Of a stretch of DNA of 64,000 nucleotides, positions 1 to 9,142 are shown piece by piece. Under the pieces are notes generated by a model. The model ran no database searches and was not told where the DNA came from. It worked only from the letters and a program-made list of their open reading frames with translations. The first letter of the stretch is position 1; each line of letters opens with the position of its first letter. The DNA is from Helicobacter anseris (lineage in GTDB: Bacteria; Campylobacterota; Campylobacteria; Campylobacterales; Helicobacteraceae): assembly GCA_004368235.1 (NCBI GenBank), contig JXTW01000004.1:57143-121142 (forward strand). The letters are read 5' to 3'. A program made the position numbers and the translations under genes.

Positions 1-1
1 T

Positions 2-145
2 GCGAGAATGCAAGCAATGGATGCAGCAACCAATAATGCTAGTGAGCTTGTGCGTAGTTTAACTGTTTCTTATAATAAAGCAAGACAAGAAGCAATTACT
101 ACCGAGCTTGTTGAGATTAATGCTGGTGTTGAGGCTATGAAGTAA
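2..145 (+). CDS. atpG: ATP synthase F1 gamma subunit, C-terminal end (partial)
   Basis: Only the last 47 codons are present; the gene begins outside the window. The visible residues form the conserved C-terminal helix of the gamma subunit: [13 protein letters not shown] near the start, then a run ending [15 protein letters not shown] and a final GVEAMK. This helix is half of the central coiled-coil shaft that turns inside the alpha3beta3 hexamer and couples proton flow to ATP synthesis at the inner membrane. The stop lies 15 bases before the atpD start, with an AAGGAG-type ribosome site between them, so the gene is cotranscribed with atpD and atpC. The identification is secure because of both the motif and the position. 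Confidence 0.93.
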   Translation, partial: ARMQAMDAATNNASELVRSLTVSYNKARQEAITTELVEINAGVEAMK

Positions 146-151
146 AATTAA

Positions 152-1561
<1,410 letters not shown>

Positions 1562-1570
1562 GGGTATCAA

Positions 1571-1951
1571 ATGAATGCACTAAAGGTGAGTGTTACTACT
1601 CCATATGGAATGATTTTTAATGGTGAAGCAGATTATATTGCTTTACCTGGTGCTGATGGTGAATTTGGTATCATGGCTGGACATAGTGATATGTTAGCTC
1701 TATTGAAAGCCGGAGTAATTGAGTTGAATTATAATAAAAATAAGGAACTTGTCGCTATTAACTGGGGTTATGCTAAAGTTCAGGAGAATCAAGTAGATAT
1801 TCTTATTGATAAAGCTATATTGATAAATAGTGATTCTTCACAGATGAGCAAGGCTATGGAAAGTGCTAAAAAACTTTTAGAAGAGGCAAGTAGCGATAAA
1901 ATCGCTTTTTCCTCAGTGGTTTCAAAAATAGATAGTATGACAAAAGGATAG
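1571..1951 (+). CDS. atpC: ATP synthase F1 epsilon subunit
   Basis: Epsilon subunit of 126 residues. It forms part of the rotor stalk and damps ATP hydrolysis. The N-terminal beta-sandwich is clear (VTTPYGMIFNGEADYIALPGADGEFGIMAGH, here as two adjoining conserved stretches) and contains the family hallmark G-x-F-G-I-x-x-G-H. A shorter helical C-terminal domain follows from about residue 88. The gene lies 9 bp after atpD and is followed 2 bp later by the exbB/tolQ-like gene. The ATP synthase and Tol-Pal blocks are therefore probably read through as one transcript, as in H. pylori. Confidence 0.95.
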   Translation: MNALKVSVTTPYGMIFNGEADYIALPGADGEFGIMAGHSDMLALLKAGVIELNYNKNKELVAINWGYAKVQENQVDILIDKAILINSDSSQMSKAMESAKKLLEEASSDKIAFSSVVSKIDSMTKG

Positions 1952-1953
1952 GT

Positions 1954-2541
1954 ATGTTAAGCTTACAGGGATTTATCCATGCTTCAAGTTATATTTCTTT
2001 ATTAGTATTATTTTGGTTGTCTATATATTTTATTGCTACATTATGGGTTTTTTTATATAAATATTTTTTTCTAAAAAAAGCCCTTCTTCAAGAAAAGCAA
2101 TCATTAAATGCCATTTTAACAGGTAATGCATTATCTCCTAATGATAGATTATTTAGGAATATAAGTAAAAAGCCTAGTAAAGAGCTTTTGCTTATATGGA
2201 GATCCCAAGTACAAAAGCGTATTACTACTGGTTTGGTAGTGCTTTCTGTTATTTCATCAACAGCACCTTTTATAGGGCTTTTTGGTACGGTTGTGGAGAT
2301 ATTAGATGCTTTTGGTCGTTTAGGGAGTAGTGGACAAGTTTCTTTTGATGTGATAGCACCGATAATTTCTCAAGCACTTATTGCAACTGCAGCAGGTATA
2401 TTAGCAGCTATTCCAGCTTATTCATTTTTTTTAATACTTAAGCGCAAGGCTTATGATATTAGTGTTTTGGTTCAGATGGAGATAGACATACTATCAGCAG
2501 AAAAGAAGACTACTCTAGATAGTGGAGATTATTTTGAATAA
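1954..2541 (+). CDS. MotA/TolQ/ExbB proton-channel family protein (TolQ/ExbB)
   Basis: Inner-membrane subunit, 195 residues, of the proton-driven motor that energises TonB- or TolA-type periplasm-spanning proteins. Three membrane segments are visible: residues about 12-38, 90-115 and 138-162. The diagnostic TolQ/ExbB stretch SSTAPFIGLFGTVVEILDAF sits at the second one. The third carries the A-L-I-A-T-A-A-G-I-L-A-A-I-P pattern lining the proton path. Position before exbD/tolR, a TolA-like gene, tolB and pal argues that in this operon it works as TolQ, although Helicobacter annotations usually call it ExbB. The end overlaps the next gene. Confidence 0.9.
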   Translation: MLSLQGFIHASSYISLLVLFWLSIYFIATLWVFLYKYFFLKKALLQEKQSLNAILTGNALSPNDRLFRNISKKPSKELLLIWRSQVQKRITTGLVVLSVISSTAPFIGLFGTVVEILDAFGRLGSSGQVSFDVIAPIISQALIATAAGILAAIPAYSFFLILKRKAYDISVLVQMEIDILSAEKKTTLDSGDYFE

Positions 2542-2932
2542 TAATATTGATTGGGATGAAAAACCAGAGCTTAATATTACTCCTCTAGTTGATATTATGC
2601 TTGTGCTTTTAGCAATTTTGATGGTAACTACTCCAGCTGTTACTTATAAAGAGCAAATTTTGCTTCCACAGGGTTCTAAAAGTTCACGCCTTGTTGAAGA
2701 AAAAAAGCTTGAAATTAGAATGGATATTAATAAGAAAATATATATTAAAGACCAAGTATATGATTATACTTCTTTTGCGGATAGTTTAAATCTCATTGCT
2801 AATCGTTATAATAAAGATATAAATGTTTATGTTCGAGCGGATAAGAAGTTAGCTTATCAAGAAGTTATTTATTTATTAAAAAGTATCAAAGAAGCAGGTT
2901 TTTCCAAGGTTGCACTTGTAACGACAAACTAA
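2534..2932 (+). CDS. ExbD/TolR family biopolymer transport protein
   Basis: 132-residue partner of the preceding channel protein. It has one N-terminal membrane helix (ITPLVDIMLVLLAILMV) holding the conserved Asp that takes protons during motor action, followed by a periplasmic domain ending VALVTTN. The stretch DEKPELNITPLVDIMLVLL is the family signature. The start is a choice between GTG at 2522 and TTG at 2534. I prefer TTG because GGAG lies six bases before it and the shorter form matches family N-termini. The start lies inside the end of the upstream gene, implying translational coupling. Confidence 0.9.
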   Translation: MNNNIDWDEKPELNITPLVDIMLVLLAILMVTTPAVTYKEQILLPQGSKSSRLVEEKKLEIRMDINKKIYIKDQVYDYTSFADSLNLIANRYNKDINVYVRADKKLAYQEVIYLLKSIKEAGFSKVALVTTN

Positions 2933-2941
2933 GTTGATCAT

Positions 2942-3769
2942 ATGAGAAAAGCGATGAGATCAGATAGATTTTTTTACCTCAGTGGTTTTTTTTCTTTTTT
3001 GTTTTATTGTGCAATTATTTTTGTTATTTTTGCTGCAATAAATATTAAAGATCCAGATAGGTTTATTCTTAAAAAAGATACCCAGTATGATTCTATCTCT
3101 ATTGAAGCATTGCTTGCAGAACCAGATGTAAAAACCCCAGAAGTACCTCAAAGTCAAGAAATAAATACCCCTTCTATGCCATCAGAGGATCCTCAAGAAC
3201 AGGAGGTAGCACCAAGCTTGAAAGACGCATTTTCTGATATTCCTAATTTTGAACAAAAGAATGCTAAAAAGAGAGAAGAGCAAAAACGTTTAGAACAAAA
3301 GCGTAATCAAGAAAAGAAACTTCAAGAAGCTAAAAAACAAGAAGAGAGAAGACGTGAACAACAAGCACTTGCTGAACAGCAGAAAAAAATTAAAGATTTG
3401 CAAGGAAGCTTACAAAATATGAATAAAATGCTAGAAAAAATGGATGCTAGTATTGATATTAAGGCTGAAGAGGTTCTACCAAATCAAGATAGTGGTTTAT
3501 ATGATGAATGGATTGCAGAGATTTATAAAATTTTATATAAAAATTGGAATTTTTCTTTTTATGAAAAAACTACGATTAGTGTTTTGGTGAAAATCTCTAA
3601 AGATGGAGATTTTTCTTATAGTATTTTAAAATATTCTCAATATGATGAATATAATCAGAAAGCAAAAATAATGCTTGATGGTTTGGAGAAAGAATATTTT
3701 CCTCCTTATCCTAAAGGTGATTCTATAAATATTGTTGTTAACTTTAAATCAAAGGAAAAAGATGAGTAA
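2942..3769 (+). CDS. tolA: TolA-like periplasm-spanning protein (TonB C-terminal type)
   Basis: 275 residues with typical TolA architecture. A single N-terminal membrane anchor lies at about residues 10-34, preceded by basic residues. A Pro/Glu-rich linker (60-100) is followed by a long Lys/Glu/Gln-rich coiled coil (about 100-175). The compact C-terminal domain contains LYDEWIAEIYKILYKNWN and ISVLVKISKDGDFSYSILKYS, the TonB/TolA C-terminal pattern. It should link the TolQR motor to TolB and Pal during cell constriction. Placement between exbD/tolR and tolB supports this. Sequence identity to enterobacterial TolA is low, so the name rests on architecture and context. The gene overlaps the tolB start by eight bases. 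Confidence 0.82.
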   Translation: MRKAMRSDRFFYLSGFFSFLFYCAIIFVIFAAINIKDPDRFILKKDTQYDSISIEALLAEPDVKTPEVPQSQEINTPSMPSEDPQEQEVAPSLKDAFSDIPNFEQKNAKKREEQKRLEQKRNQEKKLQEAKKQEERRREQQALAEQQKKIKDLQGSLQNMNKMLEKMDASIDIKAEEVLPNQDSGLYDEWIAEIYKILYKNWNFSFYEKTTISVLVKISKDGDFSYSILKYSQYDEYNQKAKIMLDGLEKEYFPPYPKGDSINIVVNFKSKEKDE

Positions 3770-5030
3770 GACTTTTCGTATTTTTGGACTTTTTGGAGTT
3801 ATTTTTTGCGGAATATTATGGAGTGCAGATGCTACAATTGATTTAGTTAAAACTATTCAAAAAACACCTATTATTCAAGTAACCTATTTAGACAATAAAA
3901 ATGCACAACAAGCCCAACGTGTTTATAAGGTACTTATAGGAGATTTAAATGTAAGTGGGCATTTTATTGTGCAGGAAGGCAATAAGGGTAAAACTAATCC
4001 AAATTATGTGGAATACATTAATAATAAAGTAGATTTGTTGGTTAACATAGAGGTGCAAAAAGCTGATGAGAGCTATAGAATTAATATTAAGCTTTTTGAT
4101 ATTAATGTGCAAAACTTAATTCTTGATAAAGTTTATGTTGTGGATGATGAAAATCTTTACCCATTTGCTGCCCATAAAATCGCCATTGATATTAATAATT
4201 ATATTAAAGCACCGCCTATTGACTGGATGAAACGTTATGTAGTATTTGCAACCTATCTTTCACCGGGGCGCACCAATGTGATTATTGCTGATTATACTTT
4301 GACTTATAAAAAAGTGATTATTAATGATGGATTAAATCTTTTTCCAAAATGGGCAAATAATGATCAGACAGAGATATATTTTACTAAGATTATAAAAAAT
4401 ACTCCAACAATTGTTCGTTACAATGTTTATACGGGTGTGAGTTCAAGGGTTGTGGCTAGTCAAGGTATGGCTGTAGTTTCAGATGTAAGCAAGGATTCTA
4501 AAAAGCTGCTTCTTACTTTAGCGCCTGTTGGTGAGCCAGATATCTATCTTTATGATGTTACAACTAATGAAAAGACAAAATTAACTAATTATAGAGGCAT
4601 TGATGTGTCGGCTAATTTTATTAATAATGATAGGGCAATGATTTTTGTTTCAGATCGTCTCGGATACCCTAATATTTTTCAGAAGGAATTACATGAAAAT
4701 GCCCCAGTAGAACAGATGGTTTTTCATGGAAAAAACAATAGTTCCGCCTCTTCATTTCAGAATTATGTCGTCTATTCTAGTCGTGAGACAAATAATGATT
4801 TTGGTTATAATACCTTTAATTTATATTTGATATCTACAAAGAATGATTATATTCGTCGTTTGACAGCAAATGGAGTAAATCAAATGCCATGTTTTTCATC
4901 TGATGGAAATAGCATTATGTTTATAAAGCATTTGCCAGATCAGAGTGCTTTAGGTATTATTAGATTAAACTATAATAAGACATTTTTGTTTCCACTTAAG
5001 GGAGTTCAGATTCAGGCTTTTGATTGGTAA
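3762..5030 (+). CDS. tolB: Tol-Pal system beta-propeller protein TolB
   Basis: Periplasmic protein of 422 residues. A signal peptide (MSKTFRIFGLFGVIFCGILW followed by SADA) precedes an N-terminal alpha/beta domain (to about residue 150) and a six-bladed propeller recognisable from repeats such as LFPKWANNDQTEIYFTK, VVSDVSKDSKKLLLTLAP, DVSANFINNDRAMIFVSDR and MPCFSSDGNSIMFIKH. TolB docks to Pal and couples it to TolA. The ATG at 3762 is preferred over an in-frame TTG at 3732 because AAAGGAAAAAG sits just upstream and the signal peptide then begins correctly. About 115 bases separate it from pal, and a weak promoter is possible there. Confidence 0.93.
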   Translation: MSKTFRIFGLFGVIFCGILWSADATIDLVKTIQKTPIIQVTYLDNKNAQQAQRVYKVLIGDLNVSGHFIVQEGNKGKTNPNYVEYINNKVDLLVNIEVQKADESYRINIKLFDINVQNLILDKVYVVDDENLYPFAAHKIAIDINNYIKAPPIDWMKRYVVFATYLSPGRTNVIIADYTLTYKKVIINDGLNLFPKWANNDQTEIYFTKIIKNTPTIVRYNVYTGVSSRVVASQGMAVVSDVSKDSKKLLLTLAPVGEPDIYLYDVTTNEKTKLTNYRGIDVSANFINNDRAMIFVSDRLGYPNIFQKELHENAPVEQMVFHGKNNSSASSFQNYVVYSSRETNNDFGYNTFNLYLISTKNDYIRRLTANGVNQMPCFSSDGNSIMFIKHLPDQSALGIIRLNYNKTFLFPLKGVQIQAFDW

Positions 5031-5120
5031 TTATTATTGACTATTTTGATTTTTTATTATAGAATAATACATCATTGTGAATATATTTAGTTAGTTTTTG
5101 TAAATTTTGTTCTAGCATTC

Positions 5121-5126
5121 TATGAT
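5121..5126 (+). promoter_or_regulatory. Possible -10 element for pal
   Basis: TATGAT resembles the Helicobacter housekeeping -10 box and lies 18 bases before the pal start in the 114-base gap after tolB. An alternative AT-rich element (TATAGAATAATA) lies about 60 bases further up. It would give pal and cpoB extra expression beyond read-through. Evidence is sequence resemblance only. Confidence 0.3.
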
Positions 5127-5144
5127 ATTTATTGAAGGGTTTTT

Positions 5145-5657
5145 ATGCAAAAGATTTTAATTTTAAAACTATCACTCATCCTTTCTGTTTTTGTGCTCTT
5201 AACTGGTTGTGCAAAGAAAGAGATTGCTAATACTGATAATGCTGTAAGAGAAGAAGAAGCTATTGAGCCAAATATTGTAGAGCCTGAGGCTCCAGAAGAA
5301 AAACTTGAAGATGGCACAATTGTTGGTAGTATTTATTTTGATTTTGATAAATATGAAATTCGCAATGATATGCAAGAAACTTTAAATGATGCAACAAAAA
5401 TTATTAACGATAATTCAGAAATGAATGTTTTAATTGAGGGTAATACAGACGAATTTGGTAGCGATGAGTATAATTTTGCTTTGGGTAATAAACGCGCGCT
5501 TGTTGTAAAGACAGCCTTAATAACAAGAGGGATTAATAAAGATAGAATTCAAGTCATCTCACTAGGAAAATCTAAGCCGGTTTGTGAGGAAAAAACCAAT
5601 GAATGCTATCAAAAAAATCGCAGAGGCGATATTAGACTTACTAAACAATCACAGTAA
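5145..5657 (+). CDS. pal: Peptidoglycan-associated lipoprotein Pal
   Basis: 170-residue outer-membrane lipoprotein. The lipobox LLTGC puts the lipidated Cys at residue 22. After an acidic linker the OmpA-like domain runs from about residue 55 to 168, with IYFDFDKYEIR, VLIEGNTDEFGSDEYNFALG (Asp and Arg of the diaminopimelate-binding site are in this region) and KRALVVKTALITRGI. It anchors the outer membrane to peptidoglycan and interacts with TolB. In Helicobacter this protein is the abundant antigen Omp18. The length is typical and nothing is missing. Confidence 0.96.
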   Translation: MQKILILKLSLILSVFVLLTGCAKKEIANTDNAVREEEAIEPNIVEPEAPEEKLEDGTIVGSIYFDFDKYEIRNDMQETLNDATKIINDNSEMNVLIEGNTDEFGSDEYNFALGNKRALVVKTALITRGINKDRIQVISLGKSKPVCEEKTNECYQKNRRGDIRLTKQSQ

Positions 5658-5663
5658 GAATCT

Positions 5664-6644
5664 ATGACGCACAAAAATATTCCTTTATTATTTTTGTTTT
5701 GCTCTTCTTTAATATGGGCAGAACCTTCTGCTTTTGAATTGCAATCAGGAGCTACAAAGAATGATATTAGCTCCTTGCAATCAAGCTCAAAAACACTCCA
5801 AAATATTGCTACGGATTTACAAAATCGTTTTACTTCATTAGAGCAAACACAGGATGGATTTAAATCTTTGATTGAGGGACAAAATCTAACTATTAAGAAA
5901 TTTACAGATTCTTTTTTTGCATTACAAAAAAGTTTTGATGAACTTAAGGCAGAGAATCAAACTTTTGATGGGAGATTGAAACAAGGTTATGTACAGATTG
6001 ATGAGCTTAAGGCTCAACTGCTTTCACAGCAAGAAGATATTAAAAAATTACAAGCATCACTTCAAGAGCTTAATAGGGTAATGACAGAAAGTAATAATAG
6101 CATTATTCAGCAATTAACTCTTATGTCCCAGTTTCTTGAAAAAACGCAAAAAATACAATCACTAAGTGAAGAGGAAAATGCCCAAGATAAGTCTAAAGAA
6201 GAAAAAGAAAAACAAGAAAAAACTATTAAGCTTAAAAAAAATAATAAAGAAAATTTCAATGATGCAAAAGAATTAATTTATAAAAAAGAATATAAGAATG
6301 CAGAATATTTATTAAATGAGTTGATTAAGCAAGATTATAAAAGTGCAGAATCTTATTTTATGCTTGGAGATATTGCTTACAGAAAAAAAGATTATGAACA
6401 TGCTGTAGAGTATTATAAAAAGTCTGTCTCACTTGATGAGCATGCAAGTTATATGCCTGTTTTGCTATGGAGGACGGCATGGTCTTTTCGATATCTTAGT
6501 GATAAGGAGAATTATCAAAAATTTATTGATCTTTTAATACGATTATATCCAGATTCTGAGCAAGCTAAGAAAGCTTTGGTTAATCAAGAAAAAGATGGTG
6601 ATGCTAAGACTCAGAAAAAAACAGATAAGAGTGTAAAAAAATAA
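5664..6644 (+). CDS. cpoB: CpoB/YbgF-like periplasmic coiled-coil and TPR protein
   Basis: 326 residues beginning with a signal peptide (hydrophobic residues 6-19, WAEPSA cleavage region). A long coiled coil (about 35-155, many Gln/Leu heptads) and a Lys/Glu-rich linker (160-190) follow. The C-terminal TPR-like repeats include NDAKELIYKKEYKNAEYLLN, SAESYFMLGDIAYRKKDYEH and PVLLWRTAWSFRYLSDKENY. This is the layout of YbgF/CpoB, which coordinates Tol action with cell-wall synthesis at the division site. It sits 6 bp after pal, where cpoB is in most genomes. The coiled coil is longer than in E. coli, so the family call is good but function is inferred. Confidence 0.82.
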   Translation: MTHKNIPLLFLFCSSLIWAEPSAFELQSGATKNDISSLQSSSKTLQNIATDLQNRFTSLEQTQDGFKSLIEGQNLTIKKFTDSFFALQKSFDELKAENQTFDGRLKQGYVQIDELKAQLLSQQEDIKKLQASLQELNRVMTESNNSIIQQLTLMSQFLEKTQKIQSLSEEENAQDKSKEEKEKQEKTIKLKKNNKENFNDAKELIYKKEYKNAEYLLNELIKQDYKSAESYFMLGDIAYRKKDYEHAVEYYKKSVSLDEHASYMPVLLWRTAWSFRYLSDKENYQKFIDLLIRLYPDSEQAKKALVNQEKDGDAKTQKKTDKSVKK

Positions 6645-6666
6645 TTAAAAAATAAAAGGATGAATT

Positions 6667-7233
6667 ATGAAAATTAAACAAAATAGTGTTGTAGCAATAG
6701 AATATAGCGTTAGAGATAAAGTTAATAATGAGTTGATTGATAGTAATAAAGGTGGTCAGCCTCTAGAGTTTCTTTATGGATCTGGGCAAATTATTGCAGG
6801 ATTGGAAAAAGCACTTTTAGAAAAGGAAGCAGGAGATTCATTTAGCATAGAGATTGCTCCAGAAGATGCTTATGGTATCTATCGTACAGATTTTTTACAA
6901 GAAGTACCAAGGGATCAGTTTGAAGGAATTGATCTCAAAGAGGGTATGACGCTTTTTGGTCAAGGTGAGGATGGTCGCACAGTGCAAGTTATTGTAAAGG
7001 ATTTTAATGACAATATTGTAATGATTGATTATAACCATCCTTTGGCTGGCAAAACACTTGTTTTTGATGTTGTAGTATTAGATACAAGAGAGGCTAGTGA
7101 ACAAGAGATTTTAAGTGGTAGTGTAGGTGGTGGTTGTGGCTGCGGAAGTGGCTGTGGTTGTGGAAGTAATAATCATCACGATCATAATGATGATGGATGT
7201 TGTGGTGGTCATGGTGGCTGTGGTTGTCATTAA
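6667..7233 (+). CDS. slyD: FKBP-type peptidyl-prolyl isomerase SlyD
   Basis: 188 residues. The FKBP fold with the inserted-flap domain is recognisable: ID (SNKGGQPLEFLYGSGQIIAGLE) near residues 25-45, the IAPEDAYG motif at about 68, and the DYNHPLAGKTLVFDVVV motif near 122-138. The C-terminal 35 residues are a run of Gly, Cys and His (CGCGSGCGCG, HHDHNDDGCCGG), the metal tail that binds nickel and other metals. In Helicobacter this matters for maturing hydrogenase and, where present, urease. It follows the Tol-Pal genes with a 22-bp gap containing AAAAGGA. It is a complete protein. Confidence 0.95.
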   Translation: MKIKQNSVVAIEYSVRDKVNNELIDSNKGGQPLEFLYGSGQIIAGLEKALLEKEAGDSFSIEIAPEDAYGIYRTDFLQEVPRDQFEGIDLKEGMTLFGQGEDGRTVQVIVKDFNDNIVMIDYNHPLAGKTLVFDVVVLDTREASEQEILSGSVGGGCGCGSGCGCGSNNHHDHNDDGCCGGHGGCGCH

Positions 7234-7283
7234 ATAATTTTATGATATTGTAATTTTAAATTGAAATATTTTATTTTTAATAT

Positions 7284-8441
7284 TTAACTTATAGATTGAT
7301 TGCTATCTAGAAGATTTTTGATGATATCAAGAATCTTCTTTTGATTTTCTAGTGTATTGAGTTTATGGGCTGCTTTGTTGGAGGACATTTTAAAATCAAG
7401 TATCTCTTCATTGCTAAGCTTATTAAGGCATCTAGCTAAATCTTTAGCCTCAAATCCTTTTGCACATTTCCCAAATTTATATTGTTTCATCCATGGAATA
7501 ATGCTTGGTATCGGTGTGCTGATAACAGCAAGTCTTGCTTGAATATATTCAAAAAATTTATTTGGCATAGCGTTAGCATTATTAAAGGAATTTGGACTTA
7601 AGGTGAGTAAGCCAATATCAAATTGTTGCGTGAAATTTATAATTTCATTCATTTCTACTGGTTCAATAAAGCTGATATTATCTGTCAAGTTTGTCTTTAA
7701 GGATTCTAAAAAGCCTGCTTGATTGCTAAGACCCATAATATAGATATGAAATCTTTCATCTAAAGATTTTGCTAGTTTAATGAGGTTTTGGGAGTTACGA
7801 TCTGTACTTAAAAAACCATGATAAATAAGTGATATGGGTTGACTAAGTGGACTTGGATTATAATTATGAAATGGTGGGAAAGAATAAAAAATTTTAGAAT
7901 CTAAACCAAAATCTTTTTTATAACGTTTTGCAATTCCTTTGCTTACGCATAGGGCTATATCTACATATTTTAAATATTGTTCGCATAAAAATTGAAAAAA
8001 CTTTCCAAAAGTTGCCATCCATTTTGCATCATTTTCATATTCTAGTGGATAAAACTCTCTTAAGTCTATCATTAAGCGAGTTTGTGGATGCTTTTTAATA
8101 TATTCAATACCAAAAGGTAGAAGTGTAATATCTTCAATAATAATAAGATCCATTTTGGGTATAGTTTTAAAAATATCTAATATTTTTAGTCGTTCTTGTG
8201 TAAAAATAAGTGCCATAAAATCGTTATTTTTAAGTCTTTGATGTAAAATTAAGTTTTCTTCTCTGCTTCTATCTTTAGCACGTTTTATTGCAGGGTAGCT
8301 AAAGGTTTTCACTCCTTCAATAGGACTTAATGATGGAGCGATCGCATAAAGCTCATAATATCCTTTTAGCATATCTAGTAGTCTTGCTGGACGTGGTCTT
8401 TTGATGATATCAAAGTCATTCATTACAAGTATTTTTTGCAT
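7284..8441 (-). CDS. Glycosyltransferase, GT4-like (GT-B fold)
   Basis: 385 residues. The C-terminal half has the GT-B donor-binding pattern: ISLIYHGFLSTDRNSQNLIK starting near residue 205, then FDIGLLTLSPNSFNNANAMP with NKFFEYIQARLAVISTPIPS, where the Glu of the FEY motif normally contacts the nucleotide sugar. The N-terminal half (KRPRPARLLDMLKGYYELY) is the acceptor domain. The acceptor sugar is not predictable. The start is placed at ATG 8441 (AGGAG 4 bases upstream) instead of an in-frame ATG at 8483. It overlaps the upstream pseudopilin-like gene by 19 bases, so the two are translated together. It likely acts on lipopolysaccharide or another surface glycan. Confidence 0.75.
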   Translation of the reverse strand: MQKILVMNDFDIIKRPRPARLLDMLKGYYELYAIAPSLSPIEGVKTFSYPAIKRAKDRSREENLILHQRLKNNDFMALIFTQERLKILDIFKTIPKMDLIIIEDITLLPFGIEYIKKHPQTRLMIDLREFYPLEYENDAKWMATFGKFFQFLCEQYLKYVDIALCVSKGIAKRYKKDFGLDSKIFYSFPPFHNYNPSPLSQPISLIYHGFLSTDRNSQNLIKLAKSLDERFHIYIMGLSNQAGFLESLKTNLTDNISFIEPVEMNEIINFTQQFDIGLLTLSPNSFNNANAMPNKFFEYIQARLAVISTPIPSIIPWMKQYKFGKCAKGFEAKDLARCLNKLSNEEILDFKMSSNKAAHKLNTLENQKKILDIIKNLLDSNQSIS

Positions 8442-9142
8442 TTTTCTCCTTGAGTGATAAGACCATAAGGTGGCAGAATACAAATATATTGCGTTGATAA
8501 TGGGCTTTGTAGTTTAATGATAAATGCTTCTTGTAGTTTAACTTGTTTACCACAATAAGCAAATCCAGAAGAATCAAAACTAATGCGCGCTGTTTGATTT
8601 TCTTGACAAGTATTTTGGATTTTAACGCTAAGATTGACACCAAAAGATTCTAATAACCTCACGCCACTATCAGCATTATTTTTGCAAAAGTCAGAGATAT
8701 TGGTGTTATTATAACCACTAAGACAATGTAGATTAATACCCTCTATTGCGATTAAATCTCCAGCCATAGGGCGACCATCATAATGTGTTGTGCTAGAGTT
8801 TCTTGGAGTATCTAAATAAATACTAAAGCTACTTTTTGTATAGATACCGCTTTGATGAAATTGTAACTGCCAAAAGCCTGGTTTATCAATAAGTGCTTCA
8901 GAATTGATGCTTGGAAATTTATCAACTAGCCATTGTGTTTGCTTTTTATTTGTGTAGTGTGTATTTTGAGTAAGAGCAAGCATTTTGGTATAGTTTAGAG
9001 ACTGTATTAAAAGATTGGCAGCTCGACTAGTTTGTGAAAGTAGGGCTTGATGTGCAAAGAGTGCAATAATGCTAATAAGTGTGATAGCAAGAATACATTC
9101 AAAAAGTAGAAAGGCTTTTTGATTACAATTTTCATAAATCAT
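8423..9142 (-). CDS. Prepilin-like (pseudopilin) N-terminal domain protein
   Basis: 239 residues. The N-terminus MIYENCNQKAFLLFECILAI continues TLISIIALFAHQALLSQ. This is a short basic leader, then a hydrophobic helix with Glu at the fifth position, the pattern of type IV prepilins and type II secretion pseudopilins. The expected Gly before the cleavage site is replaced (KAF instead of KGF). The rest is a mixed alpha/beta globular domain with several Cys (LHCLSGYNN, DFCKNN, QNTCQ, FAYCGKQ, YICILPPYG), which suggests disulfides in the periplasm. No other type II secretion or pilus gene is visible nearby. It overlaps the genes on both sides, so it belongs to this glycosyltransferase cluster. 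Confidence 0.6.
   Translation of the reverse strand: MIYENCNQKAFLLFECILAITLISIIALFAHQALLSQTSRAANLLIQSLNYTKMLALTQNTHYTNKKQTQWLVDKFPSINSEALIDKPGFWQLQFHQSGIYTKSSFSIYLDTPRNSSTTHYDGRPMAGDLIAIEGINLHCLSGYNNTNISDFCKNNADSGVRLLESFGVNLSVKIQNTCQENQTARISFDSSGFAYCGKQVKLQEAFIIKLQSPLSTQYICILPPYGLITQGEKCKKYL

Noticed and set aside
2986..2993. T8 run in the tolA-like gene
   Set aside because: Poly-T of this length is common in AT-rich membrane-helix coding sequence and is not a typical contingency tract.
7264..7285. AAATATT/AATATTT dyad between slyD and the glycosyltransferase considered as a shared terminator
   Set aside because: Pure AT stem of 7 bp that runs into the stop codon; too weak to support.
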